Positions 35,451 to 44,982 of a stretch of DNA of 64,000 nt are shown here, one piece after another. The notes beneath the pieces are model-generated. The model ran no database searches, was not told the DNA's origin, and was given only the letters and a program-made list of their open reading frames with translations. The stretch spans positions 90,835 to 154,834 of the forward strand of contig BJHS01000005.1 in the NCBI GenBank assembly GCA_014193315.1. Direction: 5' to 3'. A program made the translations under genes and the position numbers. Source of the stretch: Verrucomicrobiota bacterium. GTDB taxonomy: Bacteria; Verrucomicrobiota; Verrucomicrobiia; Opitutales; UBA953. The stretch's first letter is position 1. Every line of letters starts with the position of its first letter.

Positions 35451-36311
35451 ATGGACCCTTCGTCGCCCGAATCCGAGGAGAACGTCATCTCCCTTCAGAG
35501 CATCAGCCTTACCTTCATGTCCACCCTGCAACGCCAGCACGACATGCTCGCGTTCAGCTTGGCGGGGCTACGCACCTCGGACCCGCGGGCGTACGACTAC
35601 TATTCCGCCGTGAGCCGCGTGATGCCGTCGCCGCAGAACCACCTCACGGCAGATCAAGTCAACGCCTATGCCCGCTCGTTGATGATGCGCACGACGATCA
35701 ACGACCTCCTCGGTATCGCCGCCGAGTGCCTGCACCGCTGCCACCTCCTGTGCTTGCTCATCAAGGTGAGGGGCCAGAACCGGACGCCGGATGAGGCCCT
35801 GGATCGCCAGATCGGCGACCAACACCACGCCTTCCTGCAGATGAACCTCCAGGATAAGTTCGAAGCGCTGGAGAGCGGCTTTGGCATCATGTGCGACCTC
35901 GAAGACAGCATCTTCAGCCTCGCCGCGGCCCTGCGCGTGCTTTCGCGCGTCGGCGGGATGGTGACCAATGACGACCTCGCCCCGGATGGCCGCCTGACGC
36001 TGGAGTTCATGTCGATGAAGGATTATGAAGTGGACGCCGAGTCCGATGAAGCCGACGCCGGCGACCCGCCCGTGACCCCTCCGCCGGGCGTGACGCGACA
36101 CCCGCTCCCAGGTGATGATGCCTTGCTGAAGAAGCCGACCCAGACCCTTTCCAAGCTGGCCGAGACCACGCGCACCTTCCAGCCCGGCGAAATGCTGGAG
36201 CTGAGCGAGGAAGAGCTGCTCGGACTCAACATCACCGTGGCGAAGTTCTTCGATGGTCTCTTTCGTTCGGTCGACCATTACGGCCGTAGCCGGATCGGCG
36301 AAGGCAACTAA
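35451..36311 (+). CDS. Uncharacterised helical protein
   Basis: I do not recognise this 286-residue protein. The ATG at 35451 follows the upstream stop by two bases, and the 100-residue extension in the ORF track is antisense-like shadow. The first 190 residues are predicted helical with few charged repeats (AYARSLMMRTTINDLLGIAAECLHRCHLLCLLIKVRG). A Pro/Asp-rich linker (DADAGDPPVTPPPGVTRHPLPG) and a short helical C-terminus follow. No signal peptide or transmembrane segment is seen. It lies inside the Mla-to-AmpG gene run. Confidence 0.7.
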   Translation: MDPSSPESEENVISLQSISLTFMSTLQRQHDMLAFSLAGLRTSDPRAYDYYSAVSRVMPSPQNHLTADQVNAYARSLMMRTTINDLLGIAAECLHRCHLLCLLIKVRGQNRTPDEALDRQIGDQHHAFLQMNLQDKFEALESGFGIMCDLEDSIFSLAAALRVLSRVGGMVTNDDLAPDGRLTLEFMSMKDYEVDAESDEADAGDPPVTPPPGVTRHPLPGDDALLKKPTQTLSKLAETTRTFQPGEMLELSEEELLGLNITVAKFFDGLFRSVDHYGRSRIGEGN

Positions 36312-36326
36312 GCGTCCCGCGTCACC

Positions 36327-37580
36327 ATGGATGCCCGCCCCGCCCCTGTCCGACGCATCTGGTGGTGGGTCTTCGGCGGCTTCCTCTTCCAGGCGATTCC
36401 CGCGGCGGTCCGCGACGAAGCCCTGCCCGCCGCCCTCAAGAACCTCGGGCAGGAAGATGCCGCCATCACCACTTGCGTAGCCTGGCTCGGCCTGCTCGTC
36501 GGCGTCAAGATCCTCTGGGCCCCGCTCGTCGGCTTCGCGACGCGCCCGTCGCGCATTATCCTCGGCTGTCAGGTGGCGATCGTCGCCCTTATGCTGGGCT
36601 TGCAACTCTCCCTTGGCTTGGGGGCCAACGCCTGGGCCTTCGGAGCCCTCTGCTTGATCTCTATTGTATCGGCCTGTCATGACTTCGCCCTCGACGGTTA
36701 CTTCGTGGCCTCACTCGACGAGAAGCCTCGGGCGGCTTACTCCGGCTTGCTGACCTTTGCTTCCAAAGTTGGTCAGGCCCTCGCCGGCCCCGGCCTGATT
36801 TGGCTGGCGGGGCGACTCCACCATGCAAGTGGGGCCACCTGGAGTTCGGCATGGCAACAGGCACTCGGTCCCGCCGTCGGCCTCGCCGCGACCTGCTTCC
36901 TTCTCGATGCCATGGCGCTACGCCGGGAACCAAGTCGCCCCACCCCGGCGCGGACGCCGCTCTTCCAGGTCATTGGTGAACTATCCAGGGACACCCGCTT
37001 CCTGCCGCTACTCGCCCTGCTCGTCTTCTACCGCGCTAGTGAAATCCACCTGACGCGCATCTTGCCGCTATTCTCCATGGCCACGCCGGAGCAAGGCGGG
37101 CTGGGCTTCGATAATGAATCCTTCGCCTGGCTGCGCGTGACTACCGCCTTAGGCGGCACAGCCCTCGGTGGGCTGATCGGCTCCCGCGTGGTCGCCGCCC
37201 TTGGCGTGGGGCGGGCCTTGTTGCCGCTGGGATTCCTGATGCATCTCCCCTTGGTGGGTATCCTCTGGCTGGCCAACCACCCTGGCGCCGCTCGTACCAC
37301 CATCGCCGGGCTTTACTTCGCCGAATACGTCGCCTACGGGGCTGGGATGTGTGCCCTGATCCTCGCCATGATGAAACTGGCTGCCGGAAAGCACGCCGCC
37401 ATCCGGTACGCCGCCCTGTCCACGCTGGCGCTCGTGGCGAACTACTTGCCCGGATTCTGGGCCGGGAAGCTGGCGGCCGACCTCGGCTACGCCCACTACT
37501 TCGCCTTCGCCCTTCTGCTCGCCATCCCCGGCGTCATCGTGACGCTCTGGGCGCGTTCGTACTTTCTGGCCGAAGCTTGA
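36327..37580 (+). CDS. MFS transporter, AmpG/PAT-like
   Basis: A 417-residue membrane protein with about 12 hydrophobic helices. The segment SACHDFALDGYFVASLDEKPRAAYSGLLTFASKVGQALAGPGLIWLAG corresponds to the AmpG SATQDIAIDAY motif region, where an Asp lies in a helix. AmpG permeases import anhydro-muropeptides for cell-wall recycling, so this could be a recycling carrier, but the substrate is not proven. It follows the orphan gene by 15 bases and abuts the convergent M16 peptidase gene. Confidence 0.8.
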   Translation: MDARPAPVRRIWWWVFGGFLFQAIPAAVRDEALPAALKNLGQEDAAITTCVAWLGLLVGVKILWAPLVGFATRPSRIILGCQVAIVALMLGLQLSLGLGANAWAFGALCLISIVSACHDFALDGYFVASLDEKPRAAYSGLLTFASKVGQALAGPGLIWLAGRLHHASGATWSSAWQQALGPAVGLAATCFLLDAMALRREPSRPTPARTPLFQVIGELSRDTRFLPLLALLVFYRASEIHLTRILPLFSMATPEQGGLGFDNESFAWLRVTTALGGTALGGLIGSRVVAALGVGRALLPLGFLMHLPLVGILWLANHPGAARTTIAGLYFAEYVAYGAGMCALILAMMKLAAGKHAAIRYAALSTLALVANYLPGFWAGKLAADLGYAHYFAFALLLAIPGVIVTLWARSYFLAEA

Positions 37581-40136
37581 TCAGCCTTTCGGTTGCACGA
37601 TCAGCTGCTGCGCGCGTTGAGGGTCGAGGTAGCGCCGGGCAAAGGCCCGAACGGCCGCTTCATCCGTCAGGTTCATGCGGCGTTCCCACTCCGCATCGAA
37701 ATTAGCCCCGAGGCCGGCGACTTCGCGGATCAAGGCTCCCTGCATCCGCGCCCCGGCGGACTGACGTCCTTGCCGGCGGGCCACCCGCATCCGGCGCTTC
37801 GCAGCGTCAATCTCATCCTTTTCAAAGGCCCCGCGACGCAACCGCGCCAGCTCCGCCTGCATCTCGCTCACGACGGCTTCAGCCATGGCCGGGGCGGTAC
37901 CAGCGTAGAGGTAGAACATGCCTTGATCGACGACCTCGACGCGGGTGGCCCCGACGAAATACGCCATGCCCTTCTCTTCGCGCACCCGGCGGAACAGCCC
38001 GCTGGCCATCCCGGAAAGAAGCTCCTCGGTGATGCTCGCCGCCACGACCTCATCCGGGCCGAAGCCGCAATGGGGGAAGGCGATGGCGACCACCGCCTGC
38101 TCGCCTTGCGCTTGCTCGACCATGGACTTGGCCGGGGCCGGCACATGCAGAGGGATGGTCCGGGGCGTGAAAGCCCGCTTGGGCAAGGAACCGAAGCGGG
38201 ACTGGACGAATTCGAGGGCCTGGCGACGATCGAAGGCGCCACTGATGCCGACGACCAAGTTGCCGGCCACCACCAGTTCCTCGTGCGCCTTTCCAAGGTC
38301 CGCCGCATGGATGCGCGCCAAGGTCTCGGGTGTCCCGATCGGATCGACCCCCAGGGGGTGTTCGCCAAAATACTGCCGCAGCAAGCGTAGGCGGGCTTTC
38401 TCGACGATGTCATCCTCGGCATCCTTACAGGCGGTGATGACGGCGGCGCGTTCGAGTTCCACGGTCGCCGGGAGGAATTTCGGGCCGAGGACACCGTCCG
38501 CGACCAGTTCAGCCAAGGGGAGGAAATCCGAGCTCAGGGCCTCGCCCCAAAGCCCGCAGGAAATCTGGGAGCCGACGTCGGTGAAAGTCGCCCCCATGGC
38601 GTCGACCGCCTCGGCAACATCCTCCTTGGAACGCTTGATGGTGTCGCGCGTCAGCAGCGTCGAGAAGAGGCCCGTCGTACCGCGGGTTTCGGGCTGCTCG
38701 TACGCGGTGCCCCCGGCAAGGAAGACCCCGATGCCCGCCTTGGGAATCGAATCGTCGGACTGCAGGACGACCCGGACGCCATTGTCGAGGACGAGGACCT
38801 CAAAGGCGTCGGGCACCATCGGTCCCCGATGGGTGACCCCCGTCGCGACGGCGACCTGCGTACCCCGCAGGGTGCCAAAGGTAACCGCCTCCGGGCGGAG
38901 CCAGCGTTGCGCTTCCTTCGCCAAATCGTTCGCCGTGAGGCGAGCCAAAGCCTCGACCCCGCGGCGTGGCCAGTGAAAGTCATTCCCCATGCAGGCGGCA
39001 TAGGCGGAGCGACCGACCAAGCCATGAATGGTCTTCTGCCCGTTCACCATGGAAACCACCGCTTGGCGGCGAACCTTTTCAAACTCCGCCGAGCTCACCC
39101 CGCGCTGCAGCAGGCCGTCGACGACTTCGCGCAGGGCCCGTTCGACGACCGCGCTCTCGGTATCAGCATCGCCCGCCCAGCCAAACCAAGCCAACCCGAG
39201 CTCGCGGATCCCGAAGGCGGAGGCGTCGACCGAGTGGACAAGTTTACGTTTTTCCCGCAGTTCATCCCAGAGCAGGGAGCTGTTCCCCGAGCCAAGCACG
39301 CCGAGGAAAAGATCCATCGCGAGCCGCCCTGGGTCGAAGAGACCGGGGACGGACCAGCAGGCCACGCCCTTGGTGGTACTGATATCGCGGACGAGGTCGG
39401 CCCGTCGCAAGCCCGCCTGCGGCAACTCCACCGCCGGCTCAACCGCGAGAAGCGGTCGTCGTTCGAAACGACCGAACCAGCGCTCGGCCGAGGCAAAGGC
39501 TTCCTCAGGTTCCATTGAGCCACCCAAGGCCAGCACGACATTGGAGGGCACGTACCGACCCGCGTGGTAAGCGCGCAAGTCGTCCGGCCGGAGGCGGACG
39601 AAAAGTTCCCGGTGGCCGATGACCGGATGCCGGAGTGGTTGCGCCCGGATGGCCTCGGCGAGGACCGCTTCCGCGAGCACCGAGTCGTGCTCATCATCGC
39701 GCATCGCGATCTCCCGAAGAATGACCTCGCGCTCCATCTTGGCGTCGGCATCTGTAATCAAAGGGTCGAAGACCATGTCGGAAACAGCCTCTATGGCGGT
39801 CTCGAAGCCTTCCTGGGGCGCATCCACGTGGTAGACCGTGCAGTCGAAGGTCGTGTAGGCATTCGCATAACCGCCCGACCGATGCACGGCCTCGGTCAGT
39901 TCCCGATTGCTGAAACGACCCGTCCCCTTGAAGACCATGTGCTCGAGGTAATGGGAGATCCCCGAGCCCTCCCAGCGCCCCTCCTGAACGCTCCCCGTGC
40001 GGACCCAAGCCTGAACCGAACAAAGGCCGATGCCTGGCCGATGAGCGTAAAGGACCTCCAAGCCGTTTGGGAGTACGCGGCGTTCCGGCAAGGGGCCGGC
40101 AATCTGCGCGAAACTCAAGCCTTCAAGGTACGACAT
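37581..40136 (-). CDS. Two-domain M16 zinc peptidase
   Basis: An 851-residue protein starting at [12 protein letters not shown]; the ORF-track start at 40376 would run into prfB upstream sequence. It contains two full M16 modules. The first has the inverted zinc motif HYLEH (about residues 62-66) and a distal Glu near 142 ([11 protein letters not shown]). The second (from about 425, [28 protein letters not shown]) lacks HxxEH: the equivalent position reads [14 protein letters not shown]. It therefore has a catalytic half and a non-catalytic half, as in PqqL/pitrilysin-type enzymes. No signal peptide is obvious. Confidence 0.92.
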   Translation of the reverse strand: MSYLEGLSFAQIAGPLPERRVLPNGLEVLYAHRPGIGLCSVQAWVRTGSVQEGRWEGSGISHYLEHMVFKGTGRFSNRELTEAVHRSGGYANAYTTFDCTVYHVDAPQEGFETAIEAVSDMVFDPLITDADAKMEREVILREIAMRDDEHDSVLAEAVLAEAIRAQPLRHPVIGHRELFVRLRPDDLRAYHAGRYVPSNVVLALGGSMEPEEAFASAERWFGRFERRPLLAVEPAVELPQAGLRRADLVRDISTTKGVACWSVPGLFDPGRLAMDLFLGVLGSGNSSLLWDELREKRKLVHSVDASAFGIRELGLAWFGWAGDADTESAVVERALREVVDGLLQRGVSSAEFEKVRRQAVVSMVNGQKTIHGLVGRSAYAACMGNDFHWPRRGVEALARLTANDLAKEAQRWLRPEAVTFGTLRGTQVAVATGVTHRGPMVPDAFEVLVLDNGVRVVLQSDDSIPKAGIGVFLAGGTAYEQPETRGTTGLFSTLLTRDTIKRSKEDVAEAVDAMGATFTDVGSQISCGLWGEALSSDFLPLAELVADGVLGPKFLPATVELERAAVITACKDAEDDIVEKARLRLLRQYFGEHPLGVDPIGTPETLARIHAADLGKAHEELVVAGNLVVGISGAFDRRQALEFVQSRFGSLPKRAFTPRTIPLHVPAPAKSMVEQAQGEQAVVAIAFPHCGFGPDEVVAASITEELLSGMASGLFRRVREEKGMAYFVGATRVEVVDQGMFYLYAGTAPAMAEAVVSEMQAELARLRRGAFEKDEIDAAKRRMRVARRQGRQSAGARMQGALIREVAGLGANFDAEWERRMNLTDEAAVRAFARRYLDPQRAQQLIVQPKG

Positions 40137-40275
40137 GGCTGCTTGTATGCCCTCCCCCCGGCGGGGCGCAAGCGCACCTTGCCCCGGGGCTTCCGCCAAG
40201 GCGGCTGACCGGGCCGACCCGACCCGAATCGGGGTTGAAAAACACCCCCGCCCCTGTATCCCCGAACCTTCCGCC

Positions 40276-41421
40276 ATGTATATCCCGCCTGAAATCCGCG
40301 CCCACCTGGAGGAAGTCGAACGTCGTGCCGGCCACCTCTGGAAGTTCTTGGACGTGCCGGGCAAACAGGTGGCCATCGCCCGGCTCGAGGAGCAGATGGG
40401 GGCAGCGACGTTCTGGGACAGTCAGAAGGCGGCGCAGAAGGTCATCTCGGAGTGTAACGGGTACAAGACCACGGTGGCCCCGCAGGTCGCCTTCCGACTC
40501 AAAATCGAAGATGCGAAGACTTTGGCCGAACTCATCGCCGAATCCCCCGATGGCTCCGCCGATGCCGAGCTTGAGGAGCTCCGGCAACTGGGCGAGGCCT
40601 TACTCGCCGAGGTCGCCGACATCGAGATCGCGGCCTTCCTCTCGGGTACGCACGACAAATCCAATGCCATCGTGACCGTCAAGGCCGGCGCCGGCGGGAC
40701 GGAATCCAACGATTGGGCCGATATGCTTTTCCGGATGTACACGCGCTGGGCCGACCGCCGCGGCTTCAAGGTCGAGATCGAAGACGTCGCCGAAGGCGAA
40801 GGCGCGGGCATCAGCTTGGCGACGTTCCGCCTCGAAGGACCCAATGCCTACGGCTACGTGAAAGCCGAGCGCGGCGTCCACCGCTTGGTCCGCATCTCCC
40901 CCTTTGACGCCAACGCCCGTCGCCACACGTCCTTCTGCTCGGTCGACGTGGTGGCGGAAATCGACGACGACATCGACATCGAGATCAACGAGGCGGACCT
41001 GCGCGTCGACGTCTACCGTTCCAGCGGCAAGGGCGGCCAACACGTCAATAAGACCGAATCCGCTGTCCGCCTGACGCACATCCCGACCGGCCTCGTGGTG
41101 GCTTGCCAACGCGAACGCTCCCAGGTCAAGAACCGCGCCCTCGCGATGAAGATCCTCCGGGCGCGCATCTACGAGAAGACCTTGGACGACAAGCGCGCCG
41201 AGATGGAGAAATACTACGGCGAGAAGGGCGATATCGGCTGGGGCAACCAGATCCGTTCCTACGTCTTCCAGCCCTACCAGATGGTGAAGGATCTCCGCAC
41301 CGGCGTCGAAACCGGCAACATCCAAGCGGTGATGGACGGCGACATCGACGCCTTCATCAACGGCTGGCTGCGGGCCGGCGGCCCGCGGACCCGCAATAAG
41401 GACATCAAAATCGAGGACTGA
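40276..41421 (+). CDS. prfB: Peptide chain release factor 2
   Basis: A 381-residue release factor recognising UAA and UGA. It has [15 protein letters not shown], the RF2 tripeptide anticodon SPF in [16 protein letters not shown], and the catalytic GGQ in [20 protein letters not shown]. The C-terminus ([17 protein letters not shown]) is typical. The start MYIPPEI gives the full N-terminal helical domain in a single frame. The usual +1 frameshift site (CTT TGA C) is absent: the corresponding place reads FLDVPGK from TTC TTG GAC. The upstream 47 codons of the ORF track are rejected. Confidence 0.96.
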   Translation: MYIPPEIRAHLEEVERRAGHLWKFLDVPGKQVAIARLEEQMGAATFWDSQKAAQKVISECNGYKTTVAPQVAFRLKIEDAKTLAELIAESPDGSADAELEELRQLGEALLAEVADIEIAAFLSGTHDKSNAIVTVKAGAGGTESNDWADMLFRMYTRWADRRGFKVEIEDVAEGEGAGISLATFRLEGPNAYGYVKAERGVHRLVRISPFDANARRHTSFCSVDVVAEIDDDIDIEINEADLRVDVYRSSGKGGQHVNKTESAVRLTHIPTGLVVACQRERSQVKNRALAMKILRARIYEKTLDDKRAEMEKYYGEKGDIGWGNQIRSYVFQPYQMVKDLRTGVETGNIQAVMDGDIDAFINGWLRAGGPRTRNKDIKIED

Positions 41422-41432
41422 CCTCGCCCCCC

Positions 41433-42821
41433 ATGCCTTGCCGGGAAACCCTTCGCCAGAAGCTACTGGATCCGCCCCTCTTCGCGGAGAAGATCTGGAA
41501 GCTCTCCCCGGAGCCCTGGCCGATCACCGCGGCGCAACTCCGCGAGCTCAAACTCATCGGCGCCGCCTGCCTGAGCTACCAGCGCGCCCTGGAGCGTCTC
41601 TACACCCGTTCCGTCGCCGACAAGAAAATCCTGCGCAACCGCGACATCCATGCGAAATGGGTCGCGGAGTACCTTGATCGACATAAGCCCAAGGGCCTGA
41701 TCGAGCATGGTCGCCACCGCGCGGTCAAAGGCCAGCACCCCATGGTGCTTCGCCCGGACCTTCTCATCACCGAGCAGGGGTTCACGATGACCGAACTCGA
41801 CAGCGTCCCTGGCGGCGTCGGCCTTACCGCCTACCTCAACGAGGTCTACGCGGAAGACTTTCCGGAGGTCATCGGCGGCTTGGCCATGCCCGCCCGCTTC
41901 CAGGCCATGCTCAGCCGACTCACCCCGGCCGAACGGTTCCCGACGATCGCGATCGCGGTCAGCGACGAAGCGGCCACCTACCGACCCGAGTTCGAATGGC
42001 TGGCGGAGAAACTGCGCGGCCTAGGCCACGACGTCCACGTCGTCGACCCCTCGCAGATCATGAAGATGGGCGAGGAGTCCTTCATCCCCCTGCACGGCGC
42101 TCCGACCCGGATCCACGTTCTCTACCGATTCTTCGAGTTATTCGACCTCGCCGACGTCAAGAGCGCCGACGGCATCTTTGCCGCCGTCGAGGCGGGCAAA
42201 CTCGTGCTGACGCCGCCGATGAAAGCTTTCCAAGAGGAAAAGCTCGGGCTCGCCCTGCTCCACCACCCGCAACTCAGCGAGTTCTGGAAGGAAAACCTAC
42301 CGGAAGATCACCGAGAGGAACTGATGCGGATCGTCCCAATGACGTGGATCATGGAGCCGGCCGAACTCCCGCCGACCGCCGTGCTCCATGCCCCTTCCGT
42401 CAGCGGTCAGCCCATCCGCGATTGGCATGAACTGGCCGAGGCCAGCCAGCGCGAACGCAACCTAATCATCAAAGCCAGTGGTTTTCATGAGACCGCCTGG
42501 GGCGCCCGGAGCGTGACGTTGGGGAGCGATGTTTCGCGTGACGAGTGGCTCGAGGCCATCGAGCATGCCTTGGATCCGGAGAACGACACCTTCCACGTCA
42601 TGCAGGAATACCATAAGCCCTCCCGGCTTTCCCACCCGGTCTACGCCGACGACGGGAGCATCGCGGCGGCCGATGGGCGGGTGCGGCTCTGCCCTTACTA
42701 TTTCGTGGATGGCGATATCGTCGAGCTCACGGGCATCCTTTCGACGTTCTGCCCGGCGGATAAGAAGATCATCCACGGGATGCGGGATGCGGCGCTCCTG
42801 CCCTGCCGGCTGGTTCCCTGA
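41433..42821 (+). CDS. Circularly permuted ATP-grasp-like protein beside prfB
   Basis: The 462-residue product is not a named enzyme but has blocks seen in glutathionylspermidine-synthase-like/permuted ATP-grasp proteins. RPDLLITEQGFTMTELDSVPGG resembles R-x-D-x-x-x-x-x-G-x-x-x-x-E-x-N/D. THIHVLYRFFELFDL-type THI/RIHVLYRFFEL and KLVLTPPMKAFQEEKLGLALLHHP resemble the later lid and ATP loop. IIKASGFHETAWGARSV fits the Lys/Gly-rich nucleotide loop, and RLCPYYFVDGDIVELTGILS the metal site. It follows prfB by 11 bases. An amide-ligase reaction on an unknown peptide or amine is inferred. Confidence 0.55.
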   Translation: MPCRETLRQKLLDPPLFAEKIWKLSPEPWPITAAQLRELKLIGAACLSYQRALERLYTRSVADKKILRNRDIHAKWVAEYLDRHKPKGLIEHGRHRAVKGQHPMVLRPDLLITEQGFTMTELDSVPGGVGLTAYLNEVYAEDFPEVIGGLAMPARFQAMLSRLTPAERFPTIAIAVSDEAATYRPEFEWLAEKLRGLGHDVHVVDPSQIMKMGEESFIPLHGAPTRIHVLYRFFELFDLADVKSADGIFAAVEAGKLVLTPPMKAFQEEKLGLALLHHPQLSEFWKENLPEDHREELMRIVPMTWIMEPAELPPTAVLHAPSVSGQPIRDWHELAEASQRERNLIIKASGFHETAWGARSVTLGSDVSRDEWLEAIEHALDPENDTFHVMQEYHKPSRLSHPVYADDGSIAAADGRVRLCPYYFVDGDIVELTGILSTFCPADKKIIHGMRDAALLPCRLVP

Positions 42822-42868
42822 GCCTTCTCGCCCTTGCCTTGGGCTGGCTTCGGCCCCAGAGTTTCGCC

Positions 42869-44917
42869 ATGCGACTGCTCTCCCTTGCCTTGCTGGTACT
42901 CGGCACCCTAGTCACCGACCTGGCCGGCGCCGTGCGCACGCAGGTCGACTTGGTCAACCTGACGCCCGAAGTGAAACCCGGGGCCAAAGCCCTGATCGCC
43001 GCCCGTTTTCGCTGCGACGATCACTTCCACATCTACTGGAAGAACCCCGGCGACGCCGGCCAGAGTCCCACGATCGCCTGGCAGGCGACGGCCGGCACCC
43101 AGGCGGGGCCCTTCTTTTATCCTGGCCCCATCCTGCTCGACCAGAGCGGCATCTATAACTTCGTACACGAGCACGAGACCCTCTTCCTCCTCGAACTGGA
43201 GATTCCGGCCAGCGCCCAAGGCGAGCTTAACCTCAAGGCACACATCGAATGGCTGGAATGCGACGACAAGGGCTGTTACCCGTTCGAGAAGGATGTCAGC
43301 CTCACCCTCAAGGTCGGCGCCGGCAACGCGGCTTACCGCTACGACCCCAAACTTTACCCTGACCTTCGCCCTCACGTACCCGCGACGTTCCGCGTCGAAG
43401 GGGAGCAACTCGTCGTCACCCCGGAAAAAGGCGCCAAGGTCGCGCTCGCCCAGCGCTGGTTCCCCGAGCGCAACTTCGTCAGTCCGGGCGGAGTCTTCAC
43501 CCAGAAGCCCGACCCCGACTCCCTTCGCTTCAACCTCAAGGAGGCTTCCGAAAAATTGACGGACGGGCCCGTGAGTTTCGTCGGCCCCGATGGCGCGGGC
43601 GGCTTCGTTCGGCTCATCGCGACGAGCGGCACCGGCCCTGCCAACACACCGAGCACCCCGGCCCCGAGCCCGGCTCACCCGACCGGTTCCCTGGATTGGC
43701 AGCCTTGGTCGCCCGAGGCCCAAGCCAAGGCCTTGGCCGCAGGCCAAACCGTCTACATCGACTTCACCGCCCGCTGGTGCGCCAGCTGCCAGGTCAATAA
43801 ACGCGTCTATACCCAGACCGCGGTCAGCGAGGCCATCGCCCGCCACCAAGTGGTACTCTTCAAGGCGGATTGGACCCGCAAGGACGAGGTCATCACGGCG
43901 GAACTCAAAAAATACGGGCGCGAAGGCGTGCCCTTTAATGTCTTCCTTCGCAACGGCACCCCGCCAGCCGTCCTCTCCGAATTCCTGACTGGCGACGAGG
44001 TCTTGCTCGCCCTTGACGGGGTGCGCACCGGTCGGGCTTATCAGGCCGCCGCCACCCAGCATGCTTACGGCATCTGGTTGTTACTGGCCTTCGGCGGCGG
44101 GGCTCTGCTCAACCTCATGCCCTGCGTCTTCCCGATGATCGGCCTCAAGGTCCTGGGGTTCGCCAAGGAAGCTGGCTCTGACCGGGCCACGGTGATTCGC
44201 CATGGTTTGCTTTATTCGGTCGGGGTAGTCCTCAGCTTCCTCGCTTTGGCGGGCATAATCCTCGGGCTCAAAGCCGGTGGCGGCTCCGTCGGTTGGGGCT
44301 TCCAGATGCAGTCCCCTGGCTTCGTGCTGGGCACTTGCGTGCTCATGGTCACGCTTGGGCTTAGCCTGACTGGGGTGTTCGAGATCGGGACGGGGCTGGC
44401 GGGCAGCGCGGCCGCCGCTGAAGGCAAGGGCGGCTCATTCGGCGCCTTCCTGTCCGGCGTGCTCGCCACCGCTGTCGCCACGCCGTGTACGGCTCCCGGC
44501 CTCGGCGCCGCCCTTGGCTTCGCCTTGGACAAACAACGCTCCACCCCCGAGACCCTGCTCTTCTTTACGGTGATCGGGGTCGGCATGGCTTTGCCCTACT
44601 TGCTGCTCTCGCTTTTCCCGCGTCTCGCCGCCCTGCTTCCCCGGCCCGGCGAATGGATGGAGACGCTCAAGCAAGCGATGTCCTTCCCGCTCTTCGCCTA
44701 CGCACTCTACCTGCTCTGGGTCCTCGCCGCCTTGGTCGAGGACGCGACGTGGATGCGCGACGCTTCGCTCGGGTTGGCCGTCATCGCCTGCGCTTGTTGG
44801 GTCTGGGGTCGCTGGGGTGCCCCGCACCGCTCCGACCGGGAGCGCCTCGGGGGTAAGGTCGTCGCCGCCGGGCTGTACCTCGGCACACTGGCCTACCTCT
44901 ATGGTAACTTAAGTTAA
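42869..44917 (+). CDS. DsbD-like thiol:disulfide interchange protein, rearranged domains
   Basis: A 682-residue protein with a signal peptide (MRLLSLALLVLGTLVTDLAGA), a DsbD N-terminal-type domain (to about residue 250, redox Cys131 and Cys136 in LECDDKGCYP), a thioredoxin-like domain with CASC (304-307) and then the eight-helix membrane domain (about 400-680) with Cys419 in LMPCVFPM and Cys540 in ATPCTAPGLGAALG. Standard DsbD has the thioredoxin domain last; here it lies before the membrane part. It transfers electrons from cytoplasmic thioredoxin to the periplasm, probably for cytochrome maturation or disulfide repair. Confidence 0.9.
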   Translation: MRLLSLALLVLGTLVTDLAGAVRTQVDLVNLTPEVKPGAKALIAARFRCDDHFHIYWKNPGDAGQSPTIAWQATAGTQAGPFFYPGPILLDQSGIYNFVHEHETLFLLELEIPASAQGELNLKAHIEWLECDDKGCYPFEKDVSLTLKVGAGNAAYRYDPKLYPDLRPHVPATFRVEGEQLVVTPEKGAKVALAQRWFPERNFVSPGGVFTQKPDPDSLRFNLKEASEKLTDGPVSFVGPDGAGGFVRLIATSGTGPANTPSTPAPSPAHPTGSLDWQPWSPEAQAKALAAGQTVYIDFTARWCASCQVNKRVYTQTAVSEAIARHQVVLFKADWTRKDEVITAELKKYGREGVPFNVFLRNGTPPAVLSEFLTGDEVLLALDGVRTGRAYQAAATQHAYGIWLLLAFGGGALLNLMPCVFPMIGLKVLGFAKEAGSDRATVIRHGLLYSVGVVLSFLALAGIILGLKAGGGSVGWGFQMQSPGFVLGTCVLMVTLGLSLTGVFEIGTGLAGSAAAAEGKGGSFGAFLSGVLATAVATPCTAPGLGAALGFALDKQRSTPETLLFFTVIGVGMALPYLLLSLFPRLAALLPRPGEWMETLKQAMSFPLFAYALYLLWVLAALVEDATWMRDASLGLAVIACACWVWGRWGAPHRSDRERLGGKVVAAGLYLGTLAYLYGNLS

Positions 44918-44938
44918 TCGAACCACCCGAATAATGAG

Positions 44939-44965
44939 AAGGCCCGCCGATGGGCGGGCCTTTTT
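44939..44965. terminator. Bidirectional terminator between dsbD-like and OmpA-like genes
   Basis: The stem AAGGCCCGCC / GGCGGGCCTT with a GATG loop is followed by TTT on the plus strand. It sits between two convergent genes; the minus-strand T tract is weak, so it terminates the plus-strand transcript best. Confidence 0.7.
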
Positions 44966-44982
44966 CGCGCTGCGCGCAGAAC

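Noticed and set aside
37593-40208. Several long plus-strand ORFs over the M16 gene
   Set aside because: They are antisense shadows of a clear two-domain M16 peptidase in high-GC DNA.
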